Positions 26,769-33,876 of a stretch of DNA of 38,882 bases are shown one piece after another (position 1 is the stretch's first letter; the number at the start of each line of letters is the position of its first letter). Origin of the DNA: a virus. Location of the stretch: positions 1 to 38,882 of IMG/VR virus record IMGVR_UViG_3300028027_002229; one strand, 5' to 3'. The position numbers and the translations under genes are program-made. The notes under the pieces are model-generated. The model made no database searches, was not told the DNA's origin, and was given only the letters and a program-made list of their open reading frames with translations.

Positions 26769-28262
26769 TTATCCTTGTAAATTTTGATTATCAATTTGTA
26801 ATTTCAATTGACTTATCAGTTGTTGTGGGTCTAATGTAAATGAATAATCACTTTTTAATTGTTCTAAACCTTTAGTATTAACGGCTACAGCATAATGGCG
26901 TTTATTTCCTTTAACTACAAATTTAGGATCATCTTCTTTTTTAAGAACAAATGTAAATCCTTTATAACTTCCAATTATATTACTATTATTAACAGGAAGA
27001 ACTTTGTTAACAAGACCATTTAATGTTGATAAAGAGGAATTATCAAGAGTATCTTGTAACGAAGTTGTACTTACTTCTGGGTTTTGTTTTGCTAATAAAT
27101 TTAATAGTGTTGGTGAATTACGTAATCTATCAGCATATTCACTATCAGATTCATCTGATCTACGATTAATATCAGATATTGGATTTTCGCTAGATAATGT
27201 AATTTGTGTTATATAATCAAACAATGCATTATCATCTAATAAGTCTAATGTTTTATCTTCAATTTTTTGATTAATTTCACGTAATTGTCTTTTTAAATCT
27301 TCTAATATAGCAATAGCAGAAGTTAACATAGGTATTAATATAGAAACTGTTATACCTATACCGTCACGAATTTCTTTAGCATTAGCCCATTTAATAGTTG
27401 CTGGTTTTGCTAGAACACCTAAAGGAGAAGGTACAGGTATTATATTTAAGATTGCTGTTAATACTCCAAATATTGTTAATATAACGTTTAATGTGTTTAA
27501 TACCGTTAATATAGCTTTAATTCTACTTTCTTGTCTATTTATAGTACTAATAGCTCCATTTCTAGCTACTCTAGCTTGGTTTAATTGAGGTAATGTTACT
27601 GCATTATCAATAATTTCATTTGTTTTATCTACTAATTCTTGAAGTTCAGCACTATTAGCTATAACTTTAATTAATTCTCCTGTTAATAAAGATGCTGTTA
27701 TTTGTACTAAACCCTTAAATACATTTTTTAATAACTGTTGGACTTTTTCAGATTTATATAACTGTTTTAAAGTTTCTCTATTTAGTTTTTTCCCAGCTAC
27801 TTTTCCTTTAAATTCAACGTATTCTGTTTTAATTTTAATAAAAGGATCTAGTAAGATTTTTTGTAATCTATCTTTTAATCCTTTTAAATTTTTATCAATT
27901 ATTAATTTTTCTCTTTCATAACTAAAATTTTCTAAAGCAACAGCAGCTTGGTATTCTTCATCTGATAGAGTAGGAGGAGTTTCAATTACACGTCCAAAAT
28001 CATATGTTGTTGTACCTATATTTTGTTTAGATAATTCAAGTAATTTTTGGATATGTTTTTTTTCAAATTCAATTTTTCTTAAAATTGTTTTTTGAATTTC
28101 ATCTTTTAATTTTTGAACAATACCTAAGGCAGCATTTATAACCTGTTTTTTAGCATTGTCTAATAATTGATCTCCAAAGGATTGTGGATTTTGAATTTGT
28201 GATAACGTATTTGTTATACCACTAGGGACTAAAGATGATATGTTCGATTGTAAATCAGCCAT
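26769..28262 (-). CDS. Helical structural protein of the baseplate region
   Basis: 497 residues. Long helices dominate: LLDNAKKQVINAALGIVQKLKDEIQKTILRKIEFEKKHIQKLLELSKQN, EREKLIIDKNLKGLKDRLQKILL. A hydrophobic stretch, KAILTVLNTLNVILTIFGVLTAILNIIPVPSP (about 250-281), looks membrane-insertable or like a tape-measure core. The C-terminus (YKGFTFVLKKEDDPKFVVKGNKRHYAVAVNTKG) is beta. Overlap with the gp5-like gene is one base (TAATG). Neighbours suggest a baseplate hub or tail-tip part; no family is identified. Confidence 0.65.
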   Translation of the reverse strand: MADLQSNISSLVPSGITNTLSQIQNPQSFGDQLLDNAKKQVINAALGIVQKLKDEIQKTILRKIEFEKKHIQKLLELSKQNIGTTTYDFGRVIETPPTLSDEEYQAAVALENFSYEREKLIIDKNLKGLKDRLQKILLDPFIKIKTEYVEFKGKVAGKKLNRETLKQLYKSEKVQQLLKNVFKGLVQITASLLTGELIKVIANSAELQELVDKTNEIIDNAVTLPQLNQARVARNGAISTINRQESRIKAILTVLNTLNVILTIFGVLTAILNIIPVPSPLGVLAKPATIKWANAKEIRDGIGITVSILIPMLTSAIAILEDLKRQLREINQKIEDKTLDLLDDNALFDYITQITLSSENPISDINRRSDESDSEYADRLRNSPTLLNLLAKQNPEVSTTSLQDTLDNSSLSTLNGLVNKVLPVNNSNIIGSYKGFTFVLKKEDDPKFVVKGNKRHYAVAVNTKGLEQLKSDYSFTLDPQQLISQLKLQIDNQNLQG

Positions 28263-29482
28263 TATATTGTAAAGGTTGTATTTGATTTTAAAGTTTCAAT
28301 CTTATCATAAAGTGGTTTTAATTGGGCTTGTAAAGCCTCAGCTGATCCTTGAACTTTAGCTAAAGGACTACCACTAGCATTTGTAGATGTTGCTGTAAGT
28401 GAAAGTGCAAATGCATCTAGTGCTGATATTAAAGATAATAAAAAGTCACCAGTTTTTCCACCTAATAATAAAGGTTCAGATGCTGGAGAATTATCAGAAC
28501 GGGTTCCTAGGATAATTTTAGGATTAGGGCCTTTAGGAACAGCATCTCCTTTAACATTGATATAAACTCTTCCACCATTTAAATTGATATAGTTATTTGT
28601 ACTAATTTCAATATTAGTAGAAGCAAATATCATTACTTCATCAAATTTAGAGTTTAATATAACTCTTCCAGCAGTTAATATAGCTTGAGAATTTGAATAA
28701 TCTCCTACACTTTCAGGAAGAGTAATTGGATTTAAAGGATCTTTAACTTCTACTTTTAAAGGTATAATTTGATTAGATGTTAAATAAAGTGAAGAATCAT
28801 CTTCATTAATTTGTTCAATATAAAAATCTTTATTCTTATCGTATTTGTGACCATTAGAAATAATAGTAATAGGATATCCTTCAGTTCCAATATCAGACCA
28901 TTCATTTCTATTCGAAGCTACTCTTACAGTAGTTCCAAAACGAATTGAATTTCCTTTTCTGCCCTGTATTATATGATCACCTTCATAATTTAAAATATTT
29001 CTTATATTAGCATCTTCTATAAAAGTTTTACCTAAAGGAGCTTTTGCATTTGATGTTTGAGAGTTAACTTGACTATCACTCCACAAATTTATAGCATTAA
29101 CATAATATTTTTCGGGTGCTGATTCAACTAACTGAGAGGCTGGAGATGGCAATTCAATTATATAAATTAATTCTCCTAATAATGGATAATAACAAAATTG
29201 AGGGAATAAGGGTTTAGCTATATCACATCTATCTAAATAATCATCAGTGATCTTAGGATCAATATTTTTTGATTTATTATAATCTAAATAAAATACAGTT
29301 CCAGGTGAATTATATCCACCCACCTTTTCAAATTGTTTAGGGGTTGGAGTATTATTAGTAGTAACAACACCCATTACCTTACCTACTTGAAGAGAAGGGG
29401 TTTGTAAAACAGAAGAAACTACTGATGATTTGCTAGTTCCTGCAGTTTGATTACTTATACCTGTTCGTATTGATAAAGACAT
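28262..29482 (-). CDS. gp5-like baseplate hub protein
   Basis: 406 residues. After a Ser/Thr-rich start (VVSSVLQTPSLQVGKVMGVVTTNN), the part with PLLGELIYIIELPSPASQ resembles the OB-fold region of gp5-like hub proteins in aquatic T4-like phages. GDHIIQGRKGNSIRFGTTV and YPITIISNGHK follow, then SSLYLTSNQIIPL, and near residue 290 DEVMIFASTNIEISTNNYINLNGGRVYINV, a beta-helix-like needle pattern. The C-terminal part has helices. No lysozyme domain is seen, so cell wall cutting would fall to the GH19 protein. Assignment is by pattern and position. Confidence 0.6.
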   Translation of the reverse strand: MSLSIRTGISNQTAGTSKSSVVSSVLQTPSLQVGKVMGVVTTNNTPTPKQFEKVGGYNSPGTVFYLDYNKSKNIDPKITDDYLDRCDIAKPLFPQFCYYPLLGELIYIIELPSPASQLVESAPEKYYVNAINLWSDSQVNSQTSNAKAPLGKTFIEDANIRNILNYEGDHIIQGRKGNSIRFGTTVRVASNRNEWSDIGTEGYPITIISNGHKYDKNKDFYIEQINEDDSSLYLTSNQIIPLKVEVKDPLNPITLPESVGDYSNSQAILTAGRVILNSKFDEVMIFASTNIEISTNNYINLNGGRVYINVKGDAVPKGPNPKIILGTRSDNSPASEPLLLGGKTGDFLLSLISALDAFALSLTATSTNASGSPLAKVQGSAEALQAQLKPLYDKIETLKSNTTFTI

Positions 29483-29880
29483 TACTTAGTAGTTTCGTAT
29501 TGTATTTGTTGTTTTTGAGGAGATTGTTCTAATAACTTCTTACCTTCTTCCTCTATTGCTTTTTGTTCTTCTAATAAAGCAGTTATTTCATCCATATTAA
29601 TTAAATCTTGCCCTGAATTAGCATTAATAGTTGCTGCACGTTGTGCGATAGCGGCCATTTTAATTAATTGTTCATTATTTTTTACATTAACATCAATTAA
29701 ATCTTTAACAGTAGGCATTAACATTACCGCGGAACCCGCGTTAGATGTTGCCATAGGCTTCATAGTATCAATAAATTCACCAATCTGTTTGTCAATATCT
29801 TTATTATTCTTATGTATTTTCTTAAATAAATCCGATAAAGACATACCGTCAAATACGGTTACATCGTCAAAATTAGCCAT
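29482..29880 (-). CDS. Conserved phage helical protein near the baseplate hub
   Basis: 132 residues. MANFDDVTVFDGMSLSDLFKKIHKNNKDIDKQI is a start often seen in aquatic T4-like phages, followed by a Met/Ala-rich helix (LMPTVKDLIDVNVKNNEQLIKMAAIAQRAATI) and an acidic helix (EEQKAIEEEGKKLLEQSPQKQQ). It begins the structural run just after the late sigma factor gene and overlaps the gp5-like gene by one base. A chaperone or hub-assembly role is inferred from position only. A TATTTATA octamer lies 14 bases before its ATG. Confidence 0.7.
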   Translation of the reverse strand: MANFDDVTVFDGMSLSDLFKKIHKNNKDIDKQIGEFIDTMKPMATSNAGSAVMLMPTVKDLIDVNVKNNEQLIKMAAIAQRAATINANSGQDLINMDEITALLEEQKAIEEEGKKLLEQSPQKQQIQYETTK

Positions 29881-29909
29881 AAAATGCGTTTACGTATAAA
29901 TATAAGTAA

Positions 29910-30692
29910 TTAAATCTTTATATACCCATGCTCATAATATTCATTATATAGTCGAACACGCAGTGTGTCTAACTTTTTAATAATTTTAGTAATCTGAGGG
30001 GTTGATACATCTGTCATTTCACGAATGTAAATGTATAATGCTTTTTTATTAAATATTTCTAGTGTTTCACGTTTGCGAAATAATTCAATAATAGCATCTG
30101 CTGTCTGAGCATCATGTTGTTTGGGAAATAATGTATGGATGTGTTTATCGATATACATTATATACTGGTTGATGAATAAATTTGGAGAGTGCATTTCATC
30201 AATAGCATCCATAGACTCATATAGTTGGGTTTTATCCTCATCTATGTCTTCTACATCAGCTTTTTCTTGTAATTTCTTGTAGTTATTCTCATTATAAACA
30301 ATAAGGTAACGTTTAGCAATAGTACCAAAGTAACTAAATGCCTTACCCTTTTCAGCCTTATATAAGTGTAATTTTTCAAGCAAAAAAGTAATAACTTCAT
30401 GCTTTAGTTCTTCAATTGTATCCGTATCGGTATAATAGAACTTAAATGTATGGATAATATTTTCTGCTAATTTATAAAAACCGTATTTAATACGATCATT
30501 ATAAATGCGATTACGCTCAGCCATATCCTCAGTAATAAGATACTCTACAATAGCATCCTCAGTATCTTGAGTAAAATAAATTCTTGGTTCTTTTGGTTTA
30601 CGTTTACGAGGTTTACCGCGTTTAGTTAACGCTATAGTTTCGTCATCATCACCGAATATATCGTAATCGTAATCTTCTTCATAGTATGCCAT
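29910..30692 (-). CDS. Late-transcription sigma factor, gp55-like
   Basis: 260 residues. An acidic start (MAYYEEDYDYDIFGDDDE) and a basic patch (KRGKPRKRKPKEPR) precede the helical core. GFYKLAENIIHTFKFYY and ELKHEVITFLLEKLHLYKAEKGKAFSYFGTIAKRYLI (about 94-131) form the sigma-region-2-like segment that reads the -10 element in T4 gp55. The C-terminal half has helices (IREMTDVSTPQITKIIKKLDTLRVRLYNEYY). It directs host RNA polymerase to late promoters. It sits right before the structural genes it would switch on. The TATAAATA-like octamers in this window would be its natural targets, but their orientation is unexpected (see findings). Confidence 0.82.
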   Translation of the reverse strand: MAYYEEDYDYDIFGDDDETIALTKRGKPRKRKPKEPRIYFTQDTEDAIVEYLITEDMAERNRIYNDRIKYGFYKLAENIIHTFKFYYTDTDTIEELKHEVITFLLEKLHLYKAEKGKAFSYFGTIAKRYLIVYNENNYKKLQEKADVEDIDEDKTQLYESMDAIDEMHSPNLFINQYIMYIDKHIHTLFPKQHDAQTADAIIELFRKRETLEIFNKKALYIYIREMTDVSTPQITKIIKKLDTLRVRLYNEYYEHGYIKI

Positions 30693-30745
30693 CTGTTGTC
30701 TTATTTTTAATAGACATGATACGAAAAGAAAGGAACGTAACCAAA

Positions 30746-31024
30746 CTAGTTTCTATAAGTGTTAAACTGATTTAATTGGGTTTGTATTTCTTTTAAATTT
30801 CTAAAAAATACACCAACTTCATCGTCTGCCTCCATAGCACCAGCTATTTCCATTTCTCTTAAAGTTTCATCAGAATTTTGAATTACAATACTAATTGCAT
30901 TAATATATTCTTGTTGTTGAGTAGCAATTTTTTCTAAAGCACTGTTTCTACGAAACAATAAATAAAATCCAATTAATATAACTTCAAATAGATGGATACC
31001 AAGTACCCATAAAAAAATTGTCAT
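30746..31024 (-). CDS. Small membrane-anchored protein
   Basis: 92 residues. One clear transmembrane segment at the N-terminus (FLWVLGIHLFEVILIGFYLLF, about 4-24) is followed by an Arg-rich cytoplasmic-type flank and a long amphipathic, probably coiled-coil helix (SALEKIATQQQEYINAISIVIQ, EMEIAGAMEADDEVGVFFRNLKEIQTQLNQF). Its start and the preceding stop are eight bases apart. No family is recognised; a spanin-like or membrane-tether role cannot be shown. Confidence 0.7.
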   Translation of the reverse strand: MTIFLWVLGIHLFEVILIGFYLLFRRNSALEKIATQQQEYINAISIVIQNSDETLREMEIAGAMEADDEVGVFFRNLKEIQTQLNQFNTYRN

Positions 31025-31032
31025 AGTAAATA

Positions 31033-31236
31033 TTATTGACGTGGAGCAAATTGTTGTTCAAAATCATCAGGTTCAACAGCGATAATTTCACGAATGCCTT
31101 CAATAGCATCTTTTGTTTTTTCGATAGCCTCATTAACTTGTTCTTGTGTACCTCCTCTATTAACTAAAACGTCAATACGGTTTACAGCAGTACCTAAAGT
31201 CATTAATCTGTCTAATACGTTATTTTTGTATCTCAT
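31033..31236 (-). CDS. Small conserved phage protein
   Basis: 67 residues, mostly helical: MRYKNNVLDRLMTLGTAVNRIDVLVNRGG, then EQVNEAIEKTKDAIEGIREIIAVEPDDFEQQF. The RYKNNVLDRL start is one I associate with small proteins of aquatic T4-like phages, function unknown. It is directly upstream of the membrane protein gene and probably shares its transcript. An ATATTTATA sequence lies 14 bases upstream of its start. Confidence 0.65.
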   Translation of the reverse strand: MRYKNNVLDRLMTLGTAVNRIDVLVNRGGTQEQVNEAIEKTKDAIEGIREIIAVEPDDFEQQFAPRQ

Positions 31237-31373
31237 AGTATATGTTTATATATAAATATATGTGTTTTTCCGTTCCCGCTGTTCCTGCTACCCTTTACGT
31301 TTTTTCCATCCAACCCGTTCAAACCAAACGTAGGTGGAAGTTACGAAAGATTTTTTATATTTCCAAAGAAGAA

Positions 31374-31392
31374 GAGTAACTTTTGGTTACTC
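31374..31392 (-). terminator. Stem-loop across the stop codon of the 85-residue gene
   Basis: GAGTAAC pairs with GTTACTC around CAAAA, and TTCTTCTTT follows on the minus strand. The stop codon is in the left arm. A weak intrinsic terminator is likely. Confidence 0.5.
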
Positions 31393-31644
31393 TTTATTTC
31401 TAAATGATTTTAATTCTTCTCGAATCATTGCTTTAAGTTGCTCTTTGACCTGATTAATTTTAGGTGATTGACTTAAAATAGTATCTATGGTTTTAATTGC
31501 AATTGGGTCACTAACAGTAAATTCAAACGTGTCGTCTAACTTATCATTTTTAATATCAAAGCTATCCACTTTTACCCCAACGCGCTCAAGTTTATTAATT
31601 AACGCTGCTTTGTCTTCTAACTTTATTTTGTAATGTTTTGTCAT
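31387..31644 (-). CDS. Hypothetical protein with an alpha/beta fold
   Basis: 85 residues: MTKHYKIKLEDKAALINKLERVGVKVDSFDIKNDKLDDTFEFTVSDP, a strand-helix-strand layout, then IAIKTIDTILSQSPKINQVKEQLKAMIREELKSF, two helices. There is no recognised family. The ATG follows an ATATTTATA octamer by only three bases, so its mRNA start must lie further upstream. Confidence 0.6.
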   Translation of the reverse strand: MTKHYKIKLEDKAALINKLERVGVKVDSFDIKNDKLDDTFEFTVSDPIAIKTIDTILSQSPKINQVKEQLKAMIREELKSFRNKE

Positions 31645-31720
31645 ACCTATAAATATTAACCTTTAAATTTCCTGCTCAAGTTGCTTGTACCTCCACTAAT
31701 CCTACTCTTATACGTATATA

Positions 31721-31984
31721 CTAGAAATCCAAGTTTTTTAGGTCCTCAAACCAACTGTTATCGGTCTTATTATCAAATCTTATACCAACACCGTCAACAT
31801 ATTTACGCATATATGTGGGAGCTTGATCACTAAGCAAGCGATAATAAGTAATAACATCCCATTTTGGGTCGAGTGGATCGGGGTGAGAAGTATAATAATT
31901 AGATTTCTGACACACGAAAGGATCGGTATTATCGACCATCTCATATAATCCAGTATTTAATTCATCGGATGTAATACGTTTCAT
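31721..31984 (-). CDS. Hypothetical protein
   Basis: 87 residues: MKRITSDELNTGLYEMVDNTDPFVCQKSNYYTSHPDPLDPKWDVITYYRLL, then APTYMRKYVDGVGIRFDNKTDNSWFEDLKNLDF. Many aromatic and acidic residues and one Cys. No family is recognised. A promoter-like AT-rich element at 31987-32020 (ATAAAATAAATAAG before the ATG) lies upstream, as for other small genes to the right. Confidence 0.55.
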   Translation of the reverse strand: MKRITSDELNTGLYEMVDNTDPFVCQKSNYYTSHPDPLDPKWDVITYYRLLSDQAPTYMRKYVDGVGIRFDNKTDNSWFEDLKNLDF

Positions 31985-32039
31985 AACTTATTTATTTATT
32001 TTATGCTGGGAAATATAGGTAAGAGTCGTGCCGTAACCG

Positions 32040-32219
32040 CTATTCCATCGACCCCGATATATGATCGTGTATTTGTTGTACAACACCTTGTTGTAGTACG
32101 GCGGCATCCCATTCCTCTAATGTCATTCCGTGTTGTTTAGCTGTTTCCTCACGTAATTGACGCGCGTATATTTCAAATGCTTCTTTAGTTAATAATATTT
32201 CACCGGTGTATTTTTTCAT
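32040..32219 (-). CDS. Hypothetical small helical protein
   Basis: 59 residues from the ATG at 32217-32219 (MKKYTGEILLTKEAFEIYARQLREETAKQHGMTLEEWDAAVLQQGVVQQIHDHISG). The longer frame would need a GTG start at 32261 and overlap another possible frame, so the inner ATG is preferred. A single beta start and then helices; no known family. Confidence 0.5.
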   Translation of the reverse strand: MKKYTGEILLTKEAFEIYARQLREETAKQHGMTLEEWDAAVLQQGVVQQIHDHISGSME

Positions 32220-32220
32220 T

Positions 32221-32361
32221 TTAGCAATATGTTTTGTATTTTTTAGTAGTTCCACTCGCACGACGTAAACAAATCAAACAACACTGGTTGTTTTTAATGA
32301 TCTTGCGCACGTTAAATAATTTGTTCGTTCGTCTGTCTATTATCGTTTTATCCGTCCTCAT
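32221..32361 (-). CDS. Possible small basic Cys-rich protein
   Basis: 46 residues read by hand: a basic N-terminus (MRTDKTIIDRRTNKLF), then NNQCCLICLRRASG and a C-terminal Cys. It starts with ATG nine bases after an ATATTTATA octamer and stops one base before the next gene. The four Cys suggest metal binding, but the spacing is not a known finger. It could be a leader region and not a gene. Confidence 0.35.
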   Translation of the reverse strand: MRTDKTIIDRRTNKLFNVRKIIKNNQCCLICLRRASGTTKKYKTYC

Positions 32362-32370
32362 AGTAGTAAA

Positions 32371-32536
32371 TATAAATATATACTTTTGCCGACGCAAAAA
32401 GGTGTATTAAAAGAGATTTTGGGGCTTTACAAAGGTGGTGCAAAAGGGGTTAAATGGAAACGCGGATATGCGTATATACTGTCGGGGCGTAGAGATCGTA
32501 TTTCTGTTGAGAATACACCGGGTGCGTTCTTTTTTT
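32371..32536 (+). ncRNA. Candidate plus-strand RNA with promoter and terminator
   Basis: The only plus-strand unit suspected here. A TATAAATA (T4-late type) at 32371-32378 is followed about 130 bases later by a hairpin (AGAAT and GTTCT with CAC and GTG, one mismatch, loop CGG) at about 32510-32530 and seven T. Inside, GGTGTATT at 32401-32408 can pair perfectly with AATACACC at 32512-32519, which would exclude the terminator hairpin, a switch-like layout. GC is higher than around it. The same octamer occurs upstream of minus-strand genes in the same orientation, which weakens the promoter claim. A TTG-started frame of 95 codons also covers it. Confidence 0.35.
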
Positions 32537-32607
32537 GTGCGCGCCGTCGATGGACCGCAATTGGCATGGGATCAGACCGCGCACGCCCCGCTATCGATCC
32601 GCTAGCA

Positions 32608-32638
32608 ACGACAAACTTTCGTCTGTCGTCACTTTTTT
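32608..32638 (+). terminator. Possible plus-strand terminator
   Basis: ACGACA pairs with TGTCGT around a ten-base loop and is followed by CAC and six T on the plus strand. It would end plus-strand transcription of the 32371 region before the minus-strand gene at 32649. Confidence 0.4.
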
Positions 32639-32648
32639 GTACAACGCG

Positions 32649-32747
32649 CTACTCGTGCATATTTTTTGTATGATCGTACTCTAGCACGATAATCTTAATT
32701 ACACTGTAAATACCGATGAATATCAATGTTAATAGTAATGTTTGCAT
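32649..32747 (-). CDS. Membrane micropeptide
   Basis: 32 residues read by hand: MQTLLLTLIFIGIYSVIKIIV then LEYDHTKNMHE. One transmembrane helix with an acidic/basic tail. The ATG is ten bases after the stop of the EF-hand gene, as expected for the last gene of that small operon. Too short for a family; coding status rests on position and the clean hydrophobic helix. Confidence 0.45.
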   Translation of the reverse strand: MQTLLLTLIFIGIYSVIKIIVLEYDHTKNMHE

Positions 32748-32757
32748 ATACTGGTTA

Positions 32758-32970
32758 TTATTTATTTAATTTTACCTCGTCCATCATACGTTTGTATTCA
32801 GCAGGTGATTCATCACCGTAGCCGCCTTCATTATTATTGTCTTCACCCATACCTAATTCATTCAGTATCTCAATCGCCTCGGCTTTACTTACCCACCCAT
32901 TACCATCTACATCTACTAGGTTGCCTACATAGTACATGTCATTCATGTTCATTAATTCGTTTACGTTCAT
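32758..32970 (-). CDS. EF-hand (calcium-binding) small protein
   Basis: 70 residues. DVDGNGWVSKAE (about 20-31) is a textbook EF-hand loop: Asp 1, Asp 3, Asn 5, Trp 7, Ser 9, Glu 12, flanked by helices (VNELMNMNDMYYVGNLV and AIEILNELGMG). Only one loop is seen, so dimerisation or a dockerin-like use is possible. An acidic stretch (GEDNNNEGGYGDESPAEY) follows. No signal peptide. EF-hands are unusual in phages; role unknown. It lies in a small operon between a 53-residue gene and a membrane micropeptide. Confidence 0.75.
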   Translation of the reverse strand: MNVNELMNMNDMYYVGNLVDVDGNGWVSKAEAIEILNELGMGEDNNNEGGYGDESPAEYKRMMDEVKLNK

Positions 32971-32972
32971 AT

Positions 32973-33134
32973 TTAATTGTTTAATTGTGTTATTAATTTA
33001 TTACCTGCGTCTTGACTAGCCACGGGTATCATTTTATTGTTTCCCAACACATACCATCCATCGTATCGTTCTTCTAAACGTAATGGACCACTTAAATCGA
33101 ATGACTCACCGTCTGTAAATGTTAATTTGCTCAT
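32973..33134 (-). CDS. Hypothetical small protein
   Basis: 53 residues read by hand: MSKLTFTDGESFDLSGPLRLEERYDGWYVLGNNKMIPVASQDAGNKLITQLNN. A beta-type pattern (LTFTDG, YDGWYVLGNNKMIPV) suggests a small beta-barrel. It ends two bases before the EF-hand ATG. Clean frame and tight spacing support it; no known family. Confidence 0.55.
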   Translation of the reverse strand: MSKLTFTDGESFDLSGPLRLEERYDGWYVLGNNKMIPVASQDAGNKLITQLNN

Positions 33135-33138
33135 ATTA

Positions 33139-33246
33139 TTAATTGTTTATTTTATCATCTACTATTATCATTAGTAATGCTATAGCGAATGATATTATTG
33201 TTGCTACTACTAATACACCTAATACTGCTAATAATTTTATTATCAT
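33139..33246 (-). CDS. Single-pass membrane micropeptide
   Basis: 35 residues read by hand: MIIKLLAVLGVLVVATIISFAIALLMIIVDDKINN. Almost all is one transmembrane helix, then an acidic-basic tail. The stop lies four bases from the next ATG, and the start follows the repeated promoter-like motif by a short AT-rich spacer. First gene of the operon with the EF-hand gene. Confidence 0.55.
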   Translation of the reverse strand: MIIKLLAVLGVLVVATIISFAIALLMIIVDDKINN

Positions 33247-33250
33247 ATCT

Positions 33251-33279
33251 TATTATTTTTATACCGTGAATATACGATC
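33251..33279 (-). promoter_or_regulatory. Repeated early promoter-like motif (33246 gene)
   Basis: Minus strand: CGTATATTCACGG then TATAAAAATAATAAG, ending 11 bases after TATAAA at the ATG. One of about ten copies of the same element. Confidence 0.55.
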
Positions 33280-33293
33280 ATGGCTATGCCATG
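33279..33293 (-). terminator. Stem-loop CATGGC/GCCATG after the 93-residue gene
   Basis: Perfect six-pair stem with a three-base loop, directly before the promoter-like motif of the next gene. No U-run, so a boundary stem-loop or weak terminator. Confidence 0.45.
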
Positions 33294-33298
33294 ACACG

Positions 33299-33580
33299 TT
33301 ATAGCTTACTAATGTATAGATCACTATAATGTTTAATTATTGGAGCCATGTGTTGGTCAATCGCTTCAGCGTCCGCTTTGGTTTTATCACTGGACCAGTT
33401 CAACACACATGTCTCATAGTAACTGCGATGCCAAGTGATCGTATCGTCTATGGTTGTGTACTCGTGTGGGACGAATGATACGGTACCATCACCCTCGTCA
33501 TCGTGTACTTCATATCCCATTGACTCAGCAAACGCGTACGCTGCTTTATTAATTGCGCTTTTAATTTCTTTCTTGTTCAT
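33299..33580 (-). CDS. Hypothetical protein
   Basis: 93 residues from the ATG at 33578-33580; the upstream extension is in the promoter-like motif and so unlikely. The N-terminus is helical (MNKKEIKSAINKAAYAFAESMGYEV), followed by HDDEGDGTVSFVPHEY, WHRSYYETCVLNWSS and helices (TKADAEAIDQHMAPIIKHYSDLYISKL). There is no recognised family. It precedes the 35-residue membrane gene, separated by a stem-loop and a new promoter-like motif. Confidence 0.6.
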   Translation of the reverse strand: MNKKEIKSAINKAAYAFAESMGYEVHDDEGDGTVSFVPHEYTTIDDTITWHRSYYETCVLNWSSDKTKADAEAIDQHMAPIIKHYSDLYISKL

Positions 33581-33583
33581 ATT

Positions 33584-33610
33584 ATTAATTTTATACCGTG
33601 AATATATGAG
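33584..33610 (-). promoter_or_regulatory. Repeated early promoter-like motif (33580 gene)
   Basis: Minus strand: CTCATATATTCACGG then TATAAAATTAATAAT and ATG; nine bases from TATAAA to the start. It decides the start at 33580. Confidence 0.55.
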
Positions 33611-33625
33611 TGGGGTTTTGCCCCA
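33611..33625 (-). terminator. Stem-loop TGGGG/CCCCA after the 44-residue gene
   Basis: TGGGG pairs with CCCCA around a five-base loop. It lies between the stop at 33632 and the next promoter-like motif. There is no U-run. Confidence 0.4.
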
Positions 33626-33631
33626 CCCCAT

Positions 33632-33766
33632 CTACCTGAACTGATCGCTTAGGCTATCCAGCAGGCTACCCAGATCCTGCATCTCGTTTTCACCCTCGTA
33701 CTTGAGTTTGTATGCGTACTCGAGGTTCTCTAGTAACGCTTTAATCACATCATCTACTGTATTCAT
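33632..33766 (-). CDS. Hypothetical micro-protein
   Basis: 44 residues from the inner ATG at 33764-33766 (MNTVDDVIKALLENLEYAYKLKYEGENEMQDLGSLLDSLSDQFR). The frame is open further up to 33856, but that part contains a stem-loop and the repeated promoter-like motif, so it is leader sequence. Helical, acidic; no family. Confidence 0.5.
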   Translation of the reverse strand: MNTVDDVIKALLENLEYAYKLKYEGENEMQDLGSLLDSLSDQFR

Positions 33767-33769
33767 ATC

Positions 33770-33795
33770 GTTTAATTTTATACCGTCAATGTACG
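33770..33795 (-). promoter_or_regulatory. Repeated early promoter-like motif (33766 gene)
   Basis: Minus strand: CGTACATTGACGG then TATAAAATTAAACG, ten bases from TATAAA to the ATG. It overlaps the upstream extension of the frame. Confidence 0.6.
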
Positions 33796-33813
33796 ACTGG
33801 TACCGTGCCAGTC
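33795..33813 (-). terminator. Stem-loop GACTGG/CCAGTC
   Basis: A six-pair stem with a seven-base loop, abutting the promoter-like motif. It repeats the order stem-loop, motif, gene. Confidence 0.45.
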
Positions 33814-33876
33814 CAGACAGCAATTGAGCCGGGTAGAAACCCAGCTCGCTCACCATTAAAAATTAAAAGTATGAAC

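Noticed and set aside
32386-32673. Plus-strand 95-codon frame as a protein gene
   Set aside because: It needs a TTG start, has an odd Arg/Cys/Phe-rich composition, contains two terminator-like hairpins and is opposite to all other genes. It is kept only as a candidate RNA region.
33767-33856. N-terminal extension of the 44-residue gene
   Set aside because: The extension contains a stem-loop and the repeated promoter-like motif; the inner ATG has the standard spacing.
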